A stretch of 64,000 nucleotides of DNA from Streptococcus mitis (GCF_003943935.1 NZ_RJOB01000002.1:124001-188000); one strand, 5' to 3'; counted from the stretch's first letter, positions 27,702 through 38,974 are shown. The notes: generated by a model from the letters alone, not told the origin. Numbers and translations are program-made.

Positions 27702-27830
27702 ACACAGTATATAGTTTTTATAAAATATCTTGTTCATGGAATCAGTACTATTTCTATAATCTCTCCTAGCAATACACTATATATTGTGCTTTGTTTTGAA
27801 TACAACAAAAATTAACACAATATTTAGTTG
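27702..27830. promoter_or_regulatory. Three NrdR-like boxes upstream of nrdH
   Basis: Boxes resembling the NrdR consensus ACACWATATATWGTGT lie at 27702-27717 (ACACAGTATATAGTTT), 27774-27789 (ACACTATATATTGTGC, near perfect) and 27815-27830 (ACACAATATTTAGTTG). The last two are 41 bases apart, about four helical turns, and the third abuts the nrdH -35. NrdR represses ribonucleotide reductase genes across bacteria. Confidence 0.7.
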
Positions 27831-27837
27831 CATAAAG

Positions 27838-27865
27838 TTGACAAAGTTTATTTTTCTGATATACT
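27838..27865 (+). promoter_or_regulatory. nrdHEF promoter
   Basis: -35 TTGACA (27838-27843), 16-base spacer, -10 TATACT (27860-27865), 37 bases before the nrdH ATG, which has an AAGGAG ribosome site. Confidence 0.8.
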
Positions 27866-27902
27866 AGGAAAGTAAAAATCTTTTTGATAAGGAGTTGCAG
27901 AA

Positions 27903-28121
27903 ATGGTAACCGTTTATTCTAAAAACAACTGTGTCCAATGTAAAATGACCAAGCGTTTCTTAGACAGTAATAATGTTGAATATAGAGAAATCAATCTTGA
28001 TGAGCAACCTGAATATATTGATCAGGTTAAAGAGCTTGGCTTTAGTGCTGCTCCAATTATTCAAACACCAACAGAAGTTTTCTCTGGCTTTCAACCAAGT
28101 AAACTCAAACAACTTGCTTAA
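27903..28121 (+). CDS. nrdH: NrdH glutaredoxin-like redoxin
   Basis: Electron donor for class Ib ribonucleotide reductase; 72 aa. Redox motif CVQC at residues 11-14 in KNNCVQCKMTKRFL, and the SGFQPSKLKQL tail typical of NrdH. First gene of nrdHEF. NrdI, the flavodoxin that helps build the manganese cofactor of NrdF, is not in this cluster and must lie elsewhere. Confidence 0.93.
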   Translation: MVTVYSKNNCVQCKMTKRFLDSNNVEYREINLDEQPEYIDQVKELGFSAAPIIQTPTEVFSGFQPSKLKQLA

Positions 28122-28189
28122 GAATCAAGACAAAAGCTTCTATGTCTATCTTAGAAGCCTTTCTTTTGTAATTAGATAAGGGAAATTTT

Positions 28190-30349
28190 ATGGGATTAAA
28201 ACATCTTGAGGACGTGACTTACTTCCGTCTCAATAACGAAATCAACCGTCCTGTTAATGGACAAATCATGCTTCATAAAGATAAGGAAGCCTTGGATGCC
28301 TTCTTTAAAGAAAATGTAGTTCCAAATACTATGGTTTTTGATTCAATCAAAGATAAAATCAACTACCTCATTGACCACAACTACATCGAAACAGCCTTTA
28401 TCAAGAAATACCGTCCAGAGTTCTTGGAAGAATTGTCACAATTTATCAAAGACCAAAACTTCCAATTCAAGTCGTTCATGGCTGCCTATAAGTTTTACAA
28501 TCAATACGCCTTAAAGACAAACGACGGTGAATATTATCTTGAAAGTATGGAAGACCGTGTCTTCTTTAACGCCCTTTATTTCGCTGATGGGAATGAAGCT
28601 GTTGCAATCGATATTGCAAATGAAATCATCCACCAACGCTACCAACCAGCTACTCCTTCCTTCTTGAATGCTGGACGTGCTCGTCGTGGAGAATTGGTAT
28701 CTTGCTTCTTGATCCAAGTCACTGATGATATGAACTCTATCGGACGTTCCATCAACTCTGCTCTTCAACTTTCACGTATCGGTGGTGGTGTGGGAATTAC
28801 CCTCAGCAATCTTCGTGAAGCTGGTGCACCTATCAAAGGTTATGAAGGAGCAGCTTCTGGTGTCGTACCAGTCATGAAACTCTTCGAAGACAGTTTCTCT
28901 TACTCCAACCAATTAGGTCAACGTCAAGGTGCTGGTGTTGTCTACCTCAACGTCTTCCACCCAGATATCATCGCCTTCCTTTCAACTAAGAAAGAAAACG
29001 CCGATGAAAAAGTTCGTGTAAAGACTTTATCGCTTGGTGTTGTGGTTCCGGATAAATTCTACGAATTGGCGCGTAAAAATGAAGAAATGTATCTCTTCAG
29101 CCCTTACTCTGTAGAAAAAGAATACGGTGTGCCATTTAACTACATCGATATCACTGAAAAATACGATGAATTGGTCGCAAATCCAAACATCCGTAAGACA
29201 AAAATCAAGGCGCGTGATTTGGAAACTGAAATTTCTAAATTGCAACAAGAATCTGGTTATCCTTATGTAGTCAACATTGATACGGCTAACCGTGCAAATC
29301 CAGTTGATGGTAAGATTATCATGAGTAACTTGTGTTCTGAGATTCTTCAAGTCCAAGAACCAAGCTTGATCAACGATGCGCAAGAATTCCTAAAAATGGG
29401 TACTGATGTTTCATGTAATCTCGGTTCAACAAACGTGGTAAACATGATGACTTCACCAGACTTTGGTCGTTCTATCCGTGCTATGGTTCGTGCTTTGACC
29501 TTTGTTACTGATAGTTCTCATATCGTAGCTGTGCCTACGATTGATCATGGAAATAGCCAAGCTCACACCTTTGGTCTTGGTGCCATGGGACTTCACAGCT
29601 ACCTTGCACAACAACTAATTGAATATGGATCACCTGAGTCTGTTGAGTTTACCAGCATCTACTTTATGCTTATGAACTACTGGACCTTGGTTGAGTCAAA
29701 CAATATTGCGCGTGAACGTGGTATTACCTTCCATAACTTTGAAAAATCAGACTATGCTAAGGGAAGCTATTTCGACAAGTATGTGACAGGCGAATTTGTT
29801 CCAAAATCAGACCGTGTTAAAGAACTTTTCAAAGATGTCTTTATCCCAAGTGCTGCTGACTGGGCTGAACTTCGTGACAAGGTTCAAGCAGATGGTCTTT
29901 ACCACCAAAACCGCCTTGCTGTAGCTCCAAACGGTTCTATCAGTTACATCAACGATGTTTCTGCTTCTATCCACCCGATTACACAACGTATCGAAGAACG
30001 TCAGGAAAAGAAAATCGGTAAAATCTATTATCCAGCTGCAGGATTGTCAACAGAAACCATTCCTTACTACACTTCTGCCTACGACATGGATATGCGTAAA
30101 GTCATCGATGTTTACGCTGCTGCAACTGAACACGTAGACCAAGGACTTTCACTCACTCTCTTCATGCGTAGTGACATTCCAAAAGGTCTTTACGAATGGA
30201 AGAAAGAAAACAAACAAACAACACGTGACTTGTCTATCCTTCGTAACTATGCCTTTAACAAGGGTATCAAGTCTATCTACTACGTCCGTACCTTTACAGA
30301 TGACGGTGGAGAAGTCGGTGCCAACCAATGTGAAAGCTGTGTGATTTAA
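28190..30349 (+). CDS. nrdE: Ribonucleoside-diphosphate reductase class Ib, large subunit NrdE
   Basis: Aerobic reduction of ribonucleotides to deoxyribonucleotides; 719 aa. Catalytic cysteines lie in LVSCFLIQV and NLCSEI, and the C-terminal shuttle pair is CESC at the very end. It lacks the N-terminal ATP-cone of class Ia, as class Ib usually does. Follows nrdH by 68 bases; nrdF follows after a hairpin and a likely second promoter. Confidence 0.96.
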   Translation: MGLKHLEDVTYFRLNNEINRPVNGQIMLHKDKEALDAFFKENVVPNTMVFDSIKDKINYLIDHNYIETAFIKKYRPEFLEELSQFIKDQNFQFKSFMAAYKFYNQYALKTNDGEYYLESMEDRVFFNALYFADGNEAVAIDIANEIIHQRYQPATPSFLNAGRARRGELVSCFLIQVTDDMNSIGRSINSALQLSRIGGGVGITLSNLREAGAPIKGYEGAASGVVPVMKLFEDSFSYSNQLGQRQGAGVVYLNVFHPDIIAFLSTKKENADEKVRVKTLSLGVVVPDKFYELARKNEEMYLFSPYSVEKEYGVPFNYIDITEKYDELVANPNIRKTKIKARDLETEISKLQQESGYPYVVNIDTANRANPVDGKIIMSNLCSEILQVQEPSLINDAQEFLKMGTDVSCNLGSTNVVNMMTSPDFGRSIRAMVRALTFVTDSSHIVAVPTIDHGNSQAHTFGLGAMGLHSYLAQQLIEYGSPESVEFTSIYFMLMNYWTLVESNNIARERGITFHNFEKSDYAKGSYFDKYVTGEFVPKSDRVKELFKDVFIPSAADWAELRDKVQADGLYHQNRLAVAPNGSISYINDVSASIHPITQRIEERQEKKIGKIYYPAAGLSTETIPYYTSAYDMDMRKVIDVYAAATEHVDQGLSLTLFMRSDIPKGLYEWKKENKQTTRDLSILRNYAFNKGIKSIYYVRTFTDDGGEVGANQCESCVI

Positions 30350-30441
30350 TCTTTGCTTGAGGAAACTACATTTTCTCAGATTAGTGATTAAGTTACTCGC
30401 CAGACAAAACTTGATAAGTATCTTAAATACTATGAAAAACT

Positions 30442-30465
30442 AAAAAGTCGGTCCTCCGACTTTTT
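30442..30465. terminator. Hairpin terminator between nrdE and nrdF
   Basis: AAAAAGTCGG-TCCT-CCGACTTTTT, a perfect 10-base stem with T-run on both strands. It probably uncouples nrdF from full nrdHE readthrough. Confidence 0.8.
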
Positions 30466-30487
30466 GTGCGATACTCTTCTCAGACTA

Positions 30488-30496
30488 TGGTAAAAT
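30488..30496 (+). promoter_or_regulatory. Extended -10 promoter for nrdF
   Basis: TGGTAAAAT, an extended -10, follows the terminator; the -35 is weak. It stands about 48 bases before the nrdF ATG. Confidence 0.5.
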
Positions 30497-30543
30497 AGAG
30501 ATGATCCGATAATCGCATTATTACATACAGAAAGAGATTTCAA

Positions 30544-31506
30544 ATGGAAACTTACTACAAAGCCATTAACTGGAATGCCATCGAAGATGTCATCGACAAA
30601 TCAACTTGGGAGAAACTGACGGAGCAATTCTGGCTTGATACACGTATTCCCTTGTCAAATGACTTGGATGACTGGAGAAAGCTATCAAGTGTAGAAAAAG
30701 ATTTGGTAGGAAAAGTCTTTGGTGGTTTGACCCTTCTGGACACCATGCAATCTGAAACTGGGGTTCAAGCCCTTCGCGCAGACATTCGTACACCACATGA
30801 AGAAGCTGTTTTCAATAACATCCAATTTATGGAATCTGTCCACGCTAAATCTTACTCATCAATCTTCTCTACCTTGAATACCAAGGCTGAGATTGAAGAA
30901 ATTTTCGAATGGACCAATACCAATCCTTACCTACAAAAGAAGGCTGAGATTGTTAACGAAATCTACCTAAACGGTAACCCACTTGAAAAGAAAGTAGCCA
31001 GCGTTTTCCTTGAAACCTTCCTCTTCTACTCTGGTTTCTTCACTCCCCTCTACTACCTTGGTAATAACAAACTAGCCAACGTTGCGGAAATCATCAAACT
31101 GATTATTCGTGATGAATCTGTTCACGGAACCTACATTGGTTACAAATTCCAACTTGGTTTCAATGAATTGCCTGAAGAAGAGCAAGAAAAACTCAAAGAA
31201 TGGATGTACGACCTGCTCTATACTCTTTACGAGAATGAAGAAGGCTATACAGAAAGCCTCTATGACGGTGTTGGTTGGACGGAAGAAGTCAAAACCTTCC
31301 TTCGCTACAATGCTAACAAGGCGCTCATGAACCTAGGACAAGATCCACTCTTCCCAGACTCAGCTGATGATGTCAACCCAATCGTTATGAACGGTATTTC
31401 AACAGGAACTTCCAACCACGACTTCTTTTCTCAAGTCGGAAATGGTTACCTCCTTGGTGAAGTTGAAGCCATGCAAGACGATGACTACAACTACGGTTTG
31501 GGCTAA
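30544..31506 (+). CDS. nrdF: Ribonucleoside-diphosphate reductase class Ib, small subunit NrdF
   Basis: Carries the di-metal/tyrosyl-radical cofactor; 320 aa. Metal-ligand helices are visible as MESVHAKSYSSIF (Glu, His, radical Tyr region) and IRDESVHGTYIGYKF (Glu, His). It partners with NrdE. Separated from nrdE by 194 bases containing a terminator and an extended -10, so small-subunit dosage may be set independently. Confidence 0.96.
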   Translation: METYYKAINWNAIEDVIDKSTWEKLTEQFWLDTRIPLSNDLDDWRKLSSVEKDLVGKVFGGLTLLDTMQSETGVQALRADIRTPHEEAVFNNIQFMESVHAKSYSSIFSTLNTKAEIEEIFEWTNTNPYLQKKAEIVNEIYLNGNPLEKKVASVFLETFLFYSGFFTPLYYLGNNKLANVAEIIKLIIRDESVHGTYIGYKFQLGFNELPEEEQEKLKEWMYDLLYTLYENEEGYTESLYDGVGWTEEVKTFLRYNANKALMNLGQDPLFPDSADDVNPIVMNGISTGTSNHDFFSQVGNGYLLGEVEAMQDDDYNYGLG

Positions 31507-31534
31507 CTCAATTATTCCAGAACTGATAACGAAT

Positions 31535-31569
31535 ATCATGGTTTGTTTAAAACAACCATGGTATTTTTG
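31535..31569 (+). terminator. Terminator after nrdF
   Basis: CATGGTTTGTTT/AAAACAACCATG hairpin followed by TATTTTTGTTTTTG. Confidence 0.75.
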
Positions 31570-31594
31570 TTTTTGTTTTCTTTTGTTTTTTAAA

Positions 31595-31623
31595 TTGATT
31601 GATTGAACACTTTATGATAAAAT
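31595..31623 (+). promoter_or_regulatory. lacR promoter
   Basis: -35 TTGATT (31595-31600), 17-base spacer ending TGA, extended -10 TAAAAT (31618-31623). Confidence 0.65.
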
Positions 31624-31648
31624 AGTAATAGAAATAGAGGTGATAACG

Positions 31649-32416
31649 ATGCTAAAGCAGGAAAAACTAGATAATATTCTAGAAACGGTAAATACAAAGG
31701 GAACTATTACTGTAAAAGAAATCATGACTCGCTTGGATGTATCAGATATGACTGCTAGACGCTACTTGCAAGAGTTAGCTGATAAAGATTTACTTGTTCG
31801 GGTTCACGGTGGAGCTGAAAAAATTCGCACAGGTTCCATTTTAAATAATGAACGTTCCAATACTGAAAAACAAAGCTTACAGATTGCAGAAAAACAAGAA
31901 ATCAGCCGTTTTGCAGGCCATTTAATCGATGAGGGTGAAACCATTTTTATTGGTCCAGGAACAACCTTGGAATCTTTTGCTCGTGAACTTCCAATTGATA
32001 ATATTCGTGTTGTAACAAACAGTTTACCAGTCTTTCTCATCTTAAACGAACGAAAACTAACAGATTTGATTTTAATCGGTGGAAACTATCGCTCTATCAC
32101 TGGAGCATTTGTGGGAACACTAACCTTGCAAAACTTAGCCAATCTCCAATTTTCTAAAGCTTTCGTAAGCTGTAATGGTATTAAGGACAATGCGATTGCG
32201 ACCTTTAGTGAAGAGGAAGGGGAATCTCAACGCATCGCCCTCAATAATTCCAATAAAAAATACTTACTAGCTGATAATAGTAAGTTCAATAAATTTGATT
32301 TTTATAACTTCTACAATATCTCTGATATTGATACCATCGTTTCAGACTCTAAACTGAGCAAAGAAACCTTTGAACAACTTTCGAAACAAACAAAAATTAT
32401 TCTTTCTAAACCATAA
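31649..32416 (+). CDS. lacR: Lactose PTS repressor LacR (DeoR family)
   Basis: DeoR-family repressor of the tagatose-6-phosphate pathway; 255 aa. N-terminal HTH at residues 19-40 (TVKEIMTRLDVSDMTARRYL), DeoR signature VRVHGGAE, and a sugar-phosphate isomerase-like sensor domain (IGPGTTLESFAREL; DNSKF). Inducer in this family is tagatose-6-phosphate. The ATG at 31649 is preferred: the upstream GTG belongs to its AGAGGTG ribosome site. Likely targets are the TGTTTGT palindromes before lacABCD, 12 kb away on the other strand. Confidence 0.88.
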   Translation: MLKQEKLDNILETVNTKGTITVKEIMTRLDVSDMTARRYLQELADKDLLVRVHGGAEKIRTGSILNNERSNTEKQSLQIAEKQEISRFAGHLIDEGETIFIGPGTTLESFARELPIDNIRVVTNSLPVFLILNERKLTDLILIGGNYRSITGAFVGTLTLQNLANLQFSKAFVSCNGIKDNAIATFSEEEGESQRIALNNSNKKYLLADNSKFNKFDFYNFYNISDIDTIVSDSKLSKETFEQLSKQTKIILSKP

Positions 32417-32440
32417 AACTGAGGATTGATAAAAAATAAA

Positions 32441-32487
32441 ATGCGTCATATCAAGAAAATAAGAATCTTGATATGACGCATTTTTGG
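32441..32487 (+). terminator. Terminator after lacR
   Basis: Perfect 16-base stem ATGCGTCATATCAAGA, loop AAATAAGAA, TCTTGATATGACGCAT, then TTTTT. Confidence 0.9.
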
Positions 32488-32520
32488 ATGAAGATTTTTA
32501 CAAGGAGTTTTCTAGATTAT

Positions 32521-32778
32521 TTATGATTGTTGAAACGGCATAAAATCTGAATCAAAGGAGATATTATCCCGTTCTTCAGGACTGATAAAATTTAAAAAGA
32601 TATTTTTAAATTCTTCTAGCTCATAGTCTGAATAGCAAATCCATTCTTTACCGGTAGAGACATACCATTTCCCAAGTTTTTTCAGCTCCTCATTAGTCAA
32701 ACACGGTATTTGAGAACATTTTTCGAAATTTATAATATAAACTTTTTCATAAATAGATTGGATAAAATCTTTGAACAT
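32521..32778 (-). CDS. Hypothetical small protein (85 aa)
   Basis: No family recognised. Acidic, cysteine- and aromatic-containing protein (ICYSDYELEEFKNIFLNF) without membrane segment or signal. The ATG at 32776-32778 is chosen because GAGG stands six bases before it; the GTG at 32790 is part of that site. It lies 41 bases downstream of lacG on the same strand, so it is probably the last gene of the lactose transcript. The reading frame is intact and AT-rich. Confidence 0.6.
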   Translation of the reverse strand: MFKDFIQSIYEKVYIINFEKCSQIPCLTNEELKKLGKWYVSTGKEWICYSDYELEEFKNIFLNFISPEERDNISFDSDFMPFQQS

Positions 32779-32819
32779 CTTTTGCCTCACTATAATTCTA
32801 TATCTAATTACTAATTCTA

Positions 32820-34434
<1,615 letters not shown>

Positions 34435-36126
34435 TTAATCAAATTGCGCTTGTACAAATGCTAGAGCACCTTTTCCATCACGAGTTAATTTGATGTATTG
34501 AGCGCCTTCTGTTTTCGCAAGTTTAATACCGAGCTTATCTGTTTCTGCTTTCATGTCTTCAAAGTTTGAAGCAACTTGAGGGGCAAGGATAACTAGATCA
34601 AACTCTGGTAACATTTCACGGTGAGCACCATAGCCACCTGCTGCTGCTTTCACAGGGACATTGTATTCTGCAGCTGCCTTGTTCAAAGCATTTGCAAGAA
34701 GTCCACTTGTACCTCCACCTGCACAGAGAACGAGGACATTTGTTTCTTCAGTGATGGTATTTTGTGTTGCTTCTACACCCGCTTTTTCAAGAATAGCATC
34801 TGCTTTTGCAGTGTTGAAGTTGGCAGCAACTTTGTCTTTCAATTCATCATTAGACTTACCTGAACGCTCTTCTTCGAGAATTTGTTCATCATATACTTTA
34901 AGGAATGGATAGTAAATGATTACGTCAACCACGATTAGAAGGGCAGCAAGAATGAATGATAGAACTTGGAAGTTAGTTCCAAGAACTAGACCTAGTGGAG
35001 CTGGAGTTGTCCATGGTAGATTAGCAGTGAATGAGTTCATTCCAAGTGTTTCAATAAAGAATTTAAAGATCCATACGTTTACGATTGGAGCAAAGATAAA
35101 TGGAATGAAGAAGATTGGGTTCAATACAAGTGGTGCACCAAACAAGATTGGTTCATTTACACCGAAGAAGGTAGGAACTACTGAAGCACGTCCGATTGCA
35201 CGGTTACGTTTTGATTTCGTTAACCACATGAACATGAATGGAACAACCAGTGTCGCACCAGTACCACCCATGGTAACGATAAACATTTGTGTACCAGAAG
35301 TAAGAATCTTGTCAGCGTGCATCCCTTGTTGGAGAAGGTTCAAGTTGACTTCGGCATTGGCATAGGTAATAGCTGCGATAGCTGGTTCAACGATAGATGG
35401 ACCATGAATCCCAACAAACCAGAAGAAGGCAAAAGCACCAAAGATAATGGTAATACCAAGATAGCCATCAGCTGCAGAGAATAACGGTGCAAAGAATTTA
35501 CCGATTGATTCAGCTACGCTTGCACCCACAAAATGACGAGCTAGTAAATCAAGAGCATAAAGTGAAACAACTGAGAGAGTGAATGGAATCACATCTTTAA
35601 AGACTTGTGAGATATTTGGTGGAACTTCGTCAGGCATACGAATAGTGACGTTGTTCTTAACACAAACCTTATAGATGGCTACAGTAACAAAGGCAGCAAG
35701 GAAGGCTGAAAGCAAACCTTTTGTCCCCAAGAATCCAGTAGCTAGACCATTTTCGATAGGGTCAGCTGCCAACATCAACAAACCAACAATTGCTGCCAAC
35801 AATGTTGACATATAGTTGATTTGATTTGTTTTCTCCATGCTACGGTTTACTGAGTCGGTCAATGACTTAGCTGTTGTACCAGCTACCAACAAAGCCAAGA
35901 TACCCATTGAATAGCTGTAAGGTTTCATGAGGAGATTAACAACATCATCAGACCATTTAAAGCCCCATGAGTTTGGTACAAAGGCAATCAAGATAAAGAT
36001 ACTTGAGAAGAGAATGACTGGCATTCCTGCGATAAATCCATCACGAATAGCACGAAGATAGATATTACGAGATAATTTCTCAAAGAAAGGCTTTCCTTTC
36101 TCGATAAATGCAATTAACTTATTCAT
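34435..36126 (-). CDS. lacE: Lactose PTS transporter, EIICB component
   Basis: Membrane permease that imports and phosphorylates lactose; 563 aa. EIIC domain with about 10 membrane segments (1-420), a linker, and a C-terminal EIIB domain whose phospho-Cys lies in [15 protein letters not shown] (about 470). Its start overlaps the lacF stop by one base, so translation is coupled. Phosphate arrives from HPr through LacF. Confidence 0.96.
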   Translation of the reverse strand: MNKLIAFIEKGKPFFEKLSRNIYLRAIRDGFIAGMPVILFSSIFILIAFVPNSWGFKWSDDVVNLLMKPYSYSMGILALLVAGTTAKSLTDSVNRSMEKTNQINYMSTLLAAIVGLLMLAADPIENGLATGFLGTKGLLSAFLAAFVTVAIYKVCVKNNVTIRMPDEVPPNISQVFKDVIPFTLSVVSLYALDLLARHFVGASVAESIGKFFAPLFSAADGYLGITIIFGAFAFFWFVGIHGPSIVEPAIAAITYANAEVNLNLLQQGMHADKILTSGTQMFIVTMGGTGATLVVPFMFMWLTKSKRNRAIGRASVVPTFFGVNEPILFGAPLVLNPIFFIPFIFAPIVNVWIFKFFIETLGMNSFTANLPWTTPAPLGLVLGTNFQVLSFILAALLIVVDVIIYYPFLKVYDEQILEEERSGKSNDELKDKVAANFNTAKADAILEKAGVEATQNTITEETNVLVLCAGGGTSGLLANALNKAAAEYNVPVKAAAGGYGAHREMLPEFDLVILAPQVASNFEDMKAETDKLGIKLAKTEGAQYIKLTRDGKGALAFVQAQFD

Positions 36127-36443
36127 TATTTAGCTCCTCTCTTATAAAGTTCGATTAAATGGTGCATCAAATCTTTTAGCAAGATTGTTGTCATCAGGTG
36201 ATCTTGACCATGCATCATGGTCACGCTATAGGCTAAATCTTCACCTGCAGCTTCCTTTGTTAACAAGCTTGTTTGGGCGTGGTGAGCCTCTGCGATGCAA
36301 GCACCAGCTTCCTCAACTAAGCTATCCGCTTTCGCAAAATCACCAGCTTCAGCAGCCTTCAAGGCTTCCAATAGTTTTGAACGAGCATCGCCAGCATAGG
36401 CTACGATTTCAAAACCTAACAATGTTACTTCTTCTCTATTCAT
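36126..36443 (-). CDS. lacF: Lactose PTS EIIA component
   Basis: Soluble trimeric phosphocarrier of the lactose/cellobiose PTS family; 105 aa. The phospho-His lies in [10 protein letters not shown] near residue 75, and a C-terminal [15 protein letters not shown] helix is typical. Sits between lacT and lacE; gap to lacT 35 bases. Confidence 0.96.
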   Translation of the reverse strand: MNREEVTLLGFEIVAYAGDARSKLLEALKAAEAGDFAKADSLVEEAGACIAEAHHAQTSLLTKEAAGEDLAYSVTMMHGQDHLMTTILLKDLMHHLIELYKRGAK

Positions 36444-36478
36444 GATAGAATTCTCCTTATGTAGTTTTAATTAAATTT

Positions 36479-37315
36479 TTATGACAATAAACGTTGGATA
36501 TGTAGAACTAGATAAACTCGTTCACTTTTATACAAATCAAGACCCGTATGTTGCGTAATCACATCATAGATTTTGGAACCAATCTCGAAGGCTTTTGGAT
36601 AGGATTGCTTGATATGGTCTTCCATATCCAGAAGTGATTGGTTATCGTCTCTAGATCTGTCTAAATAATCCAAGAAATAATTCAAATGAATCATAAAACG
36701 ATCATAGAAATGATTATTCTCTTTGGTTCGTTGAATTGCATAACCCTTTAGCACTTCTTCAACATTCCTGAGAATTTCTTTCCTCTTATCAATCGACTCC
36801 ACAAGTTCCACTTCATTTTCACCTTCGGCATTAATGAAATGATAAGCAATCCGAATAATTTCGTCCTCAGGAAAATGATCCGCTAACTTCTGACGGTAAA
36901 TTTCAAATGCTTCATTTGCGATTTGAAAAGCGACAGGATACTTAGTGGAAATATCTGGCAGATTACTATCCTTGTACCTTCCTTGTGCTAGAGCTTGATA
37001 AGAACAGTAAACATGGTCTGTCAAGGTTACGTAGAGATACTCTTGAATCGGATAATGATATTTCTTTGATAGCTTATCAATGATTTCATAGGTCACTGTG
37101 ATAAAATCAAGCGGAACATCTTTGAGGAGAGCCATAAAGTTTTCTCTGGACTCTTCGGTCTTCATCCGAAAGATTTTCTCAACCTGATGTTCAGCAATCA
37201 AATCCCCTTTCTTCTTTCCAAATGCAATCCCCTTACCAATCACAATCACTTCTTCTCCTTTATCATTTCTGACAAGCGAGACATTGTGATTCATTGGATT
37301 TAGAATTCGATACAT
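36479..37315 (-). CDS. lacT: BglG-family antiterminator LacT
   Basis: RNA-binding antiterminator of 278 aa controlling its own operon. N-terminal CAT RNA-binding domain (1-55, MYRILNPMNHNVSLV...), then PRD1 (about 65-165) and PRD2 (about 172-275) with conserved His that receive phosphate from PTS proteins. The start at 37313-37315 is preferred over an upstream ATG because AGGAGG stands just before it. A matching RAT sequence and terminator lie immediately upstream (37352-37437). Confidence 0.94.
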   Translation of the reverse strand: MYRILNPMNHNVSLVRNDKGEEVIVIGKGIAFGKKKGDLIAEHQVEKIFRMKTEESRENFMALLKDVPLDFITVTYEIIDKLSKKYHYPIQEYLYVTLTDHVYCSYQALAQGRYKDSNLPDISTKYPVAFQIANEAFEIYRQKLADHFPEDEIIRIAYHFINAEGENEVELVESIDKRKEILRNVEEVLKGYAIQRTKENNHFYDRFMIHLNYFLDYLDRSRDDNQSLLDMEDHIKQSYPKAFEIGSKIYDVITQHTGLDLYKSERVYLVLHIQRLLS

Positions 37316-37351
37316 GTCAACCTCCTTTTGTATCTTAAAGGTATATGAGTA

Positions 37352-37410
37352 CAAAAAATGACCACAAATGAACTAGAAAATCAGCTGATTTCTAATTCAT
37401 CTGTGATCAT
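37352..37410 (-). terminator. LacT-controlled leader terminator
   Basis: Minus-strand stem of about 24 base pairs centred on CAGCTG, with arms ATGATCACAGATGAA... and ...TTCATTTGTGGTCAT, followed by TTTTTTG. Its 5' arm overlaps the end of the RAT sequence, so the two structures exclude each other. Confidence 0.88.
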
Positions 37411-37437
37411 GCCTAATATTACTTAGTAACACTCACC
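37405..37437 (-). promoter_or_regulatory. RAT antiterminator site for LacT
   Basis: Minus-strand 33-mer beginning GGTGAGTGTTACT and ending AGGCATGATC, with the conserved TGTTACT and AGGCA blocks of BglG-family ribonucleic antiterminators. Confidence 0.85.
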
Positions 37438-37457
37438 TTGTATTAACTTGTAACTGT

Positions 37458-37492
37458 ATTCTATCATAATACTGATAATTTGTAAACCCTTA
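37458..37492 (-). promoter_or_regulatory. lacTFEG promoter with degenerate cre
   Basis: Minus-strand -35 TTTACA (37481-37486), 17-base spacer, -10 TAGAAT (37458-37463). TGTAAACCCTTACG (37481-37494 on the plus strand) matches the cre consensus TGWAANCGNTNWCA at 12 of 14 and overlaps the -35. Confidence 0.7.
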
Positions 37493-37523
37493 CGAAGAAC
37501 TTTTTTATTTTTTCCGCATGTTT

Positions 37524-37934
37524 TTATCGTCTCTTGTCTGGAAGAATAAACTGAAGAAAATAATAGCTAATAATTAAATCGCTGGGTTCTAACCTGCCTT
37601 CCTCCACGGAGCTTGTTATAAATTCAAGCTCAGGAAATTTTGATTGTGCCACCTGATTCATTTCTGGAATCTCTTCTGTCCCGATAAAACGAACTTCTTT
37701 TTTAGACTTGTGACGCTGGTATAATTTACCAATCAGATTACCCGTTGCAGAGCCTAGTTCATAACATAAGGAATGGTCACGAATAAAAAAATCGCTTAGA
37801 TGACAAACAAGGTCATGTCCTTCATCATATAAAGGAATGGATTGTCTAACATGCTCATCAAAATGTTGAGCTACACCATTACCAAAACTCCATTATGTTC
37901 CATTTTGAATAACAATATCATTTCCAACTTCCAT
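37524..37934 (-). pseudogene. Class I SAM-dependent methyltransferase relic (CmoA-like)
   Basis: A 136-codon frame with an in-frame TAA at codon 14 and an early end. The SAM-binding motif ELGSATGNLIGKL is visible in the middle, and the frame breaks off after LQFILPDKRR, where intact relatives continue into the second half of the Rossmann fold. It begins 3 bases after the EamA stop codon and was presumably co-transcribed with it. Downstream the sequence runs straight into the lacT promoter. Confidence 0.75.
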
Positions 37935-37937
37935 AGA

Positions 37938-38852
37938 CTACTCCTCTTCTCCCTTGACTTTCCAGTTTACTAATACCAATGCTAACACAACCATCGACCC
38001 CCCAAGAACCAAATTTAATGTAAACGGCTCATGTAAGCCCATAATAGAAAAGATAGTTGAAAATACTGGAACTAAAAACAAGAAACTGCTAGCTACTGTT
38101 GCTCCCCTTTGTCCCAGACTATAAAACCACAGTCCAAACGAACCAACAGACGCAGGAATAATTAACCATATAAACCAAACCCAGCCCCAAAATCCTAAAT
38201 TTAGAAAGTTATAACTTTCATGCACAGGTATTGAGAATAAGTAAAGGAAGACCCCACCTAATAACAATTGCCAAGCTGTAAATATCCACGGACCATTATC
38301 AAAAGGAATTTTCTTGGTGACAACTGTATTGACCGACCAACAAAATGAACCAAGTAAAGCAAACAAAGCACCTAAACTAAACGCAGATACATCTAGTCCA
38401 ATACAAATAACAACTCCAGCCACACCTAATACTAAGGCACTTATCTTCTGAATAGTCAATGTATCCTTTAACAAAAAATGCGCTAAAAAAGCTAACCAAA
38501 GAGGATTCGTAAATAAGATAATAGAAGACATCGATGATGACACATCATGAGCTAGGGCAAGATTAAGAAATCCCATGGTTCCAGCTGTCTGTAAGAGCCC
38601 GATAGTCACAACCAATATAAACCCCTTTATCTTGCTACCTTGACTTTTAGGGATGATAGTCCCTCCCTTGCCAAATAAAAACGATAATACCAACATCACT
38701 AACCCAGCAATAATAAATCGAACACCCCCAAGTAATAATGGAGGAGTCTTTTCAACTACTATGAGATATTTCCCAGTTGGAAAAGACGACCCCATAAAAA
38801 GTGTGGTAAGTAATATAGAAATCAAAAAAATAAAATTTGAACCTCGTTTCAT
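37938..38852 (-). CDS. EamA/DMT family transporter
   Basis: Membrane protein of 304 aa with ten predicted helices in two EamA repeats (about 10-140 and 155-295), the drug/metabolite exporter fold. Opening LLTTLFMGSSFPTGKY and the conserved FTNPLWLAFLAHFLLKD are typical. Substrate unknown. Divergent from an Rrf2 regulator, with promoters facing away from each other, and followed by a decayed methyltransferase gene. Confidence 0.85.
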   Translation of the reverse strand: MKRGSNFIFLISILLTTLFMGSSFPTGKYLIVVEKTPPLLLGGVRFIIAGLVMLVLSFLFGKGGTIIPKSQGSKIKGFILVVTIGLLQTAGTMGFLNLALAHDVSSSMSSIILFTNPLWLAFLAHFLLKDTLTIQKISALVLGVAGVVICIGLDVSAFSLGALFALLGSFCWSVNTVVTKKIPFDNGPWIFTAWQLLLGGVFLYLFSIPVHESYNFLNLGFWGWVWFIWLIIPASVGSFGLWFYSLGQRGATVASSFLFLVPVFSTIFSIMGLHEPFTLNLVLGGSMVVLALVLVNWKVKGEEE

Positions 38853-38899
38853 TTATTTCCCCTTCTTTCAAAAGATATTGATGATATTTTTTGTCTTTT

Positions 38900-38927
38900 A
38901 TTCTACTCTTTTAAAAATGAATGTCAA
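38900..38927 (-). promoter_or_regulatory. Promoter of the EamA gene
   Basis: Minus-strand -35 TTGACA (38922-38927), 16-base spacer, -10 TAGAAT (38900-38905). Confidence 0.75.
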
Positions 38928-38974
38928 GAGATTTATCAAAAAATTCCAAGATTATTTTTTTAAACTCCTATGTA

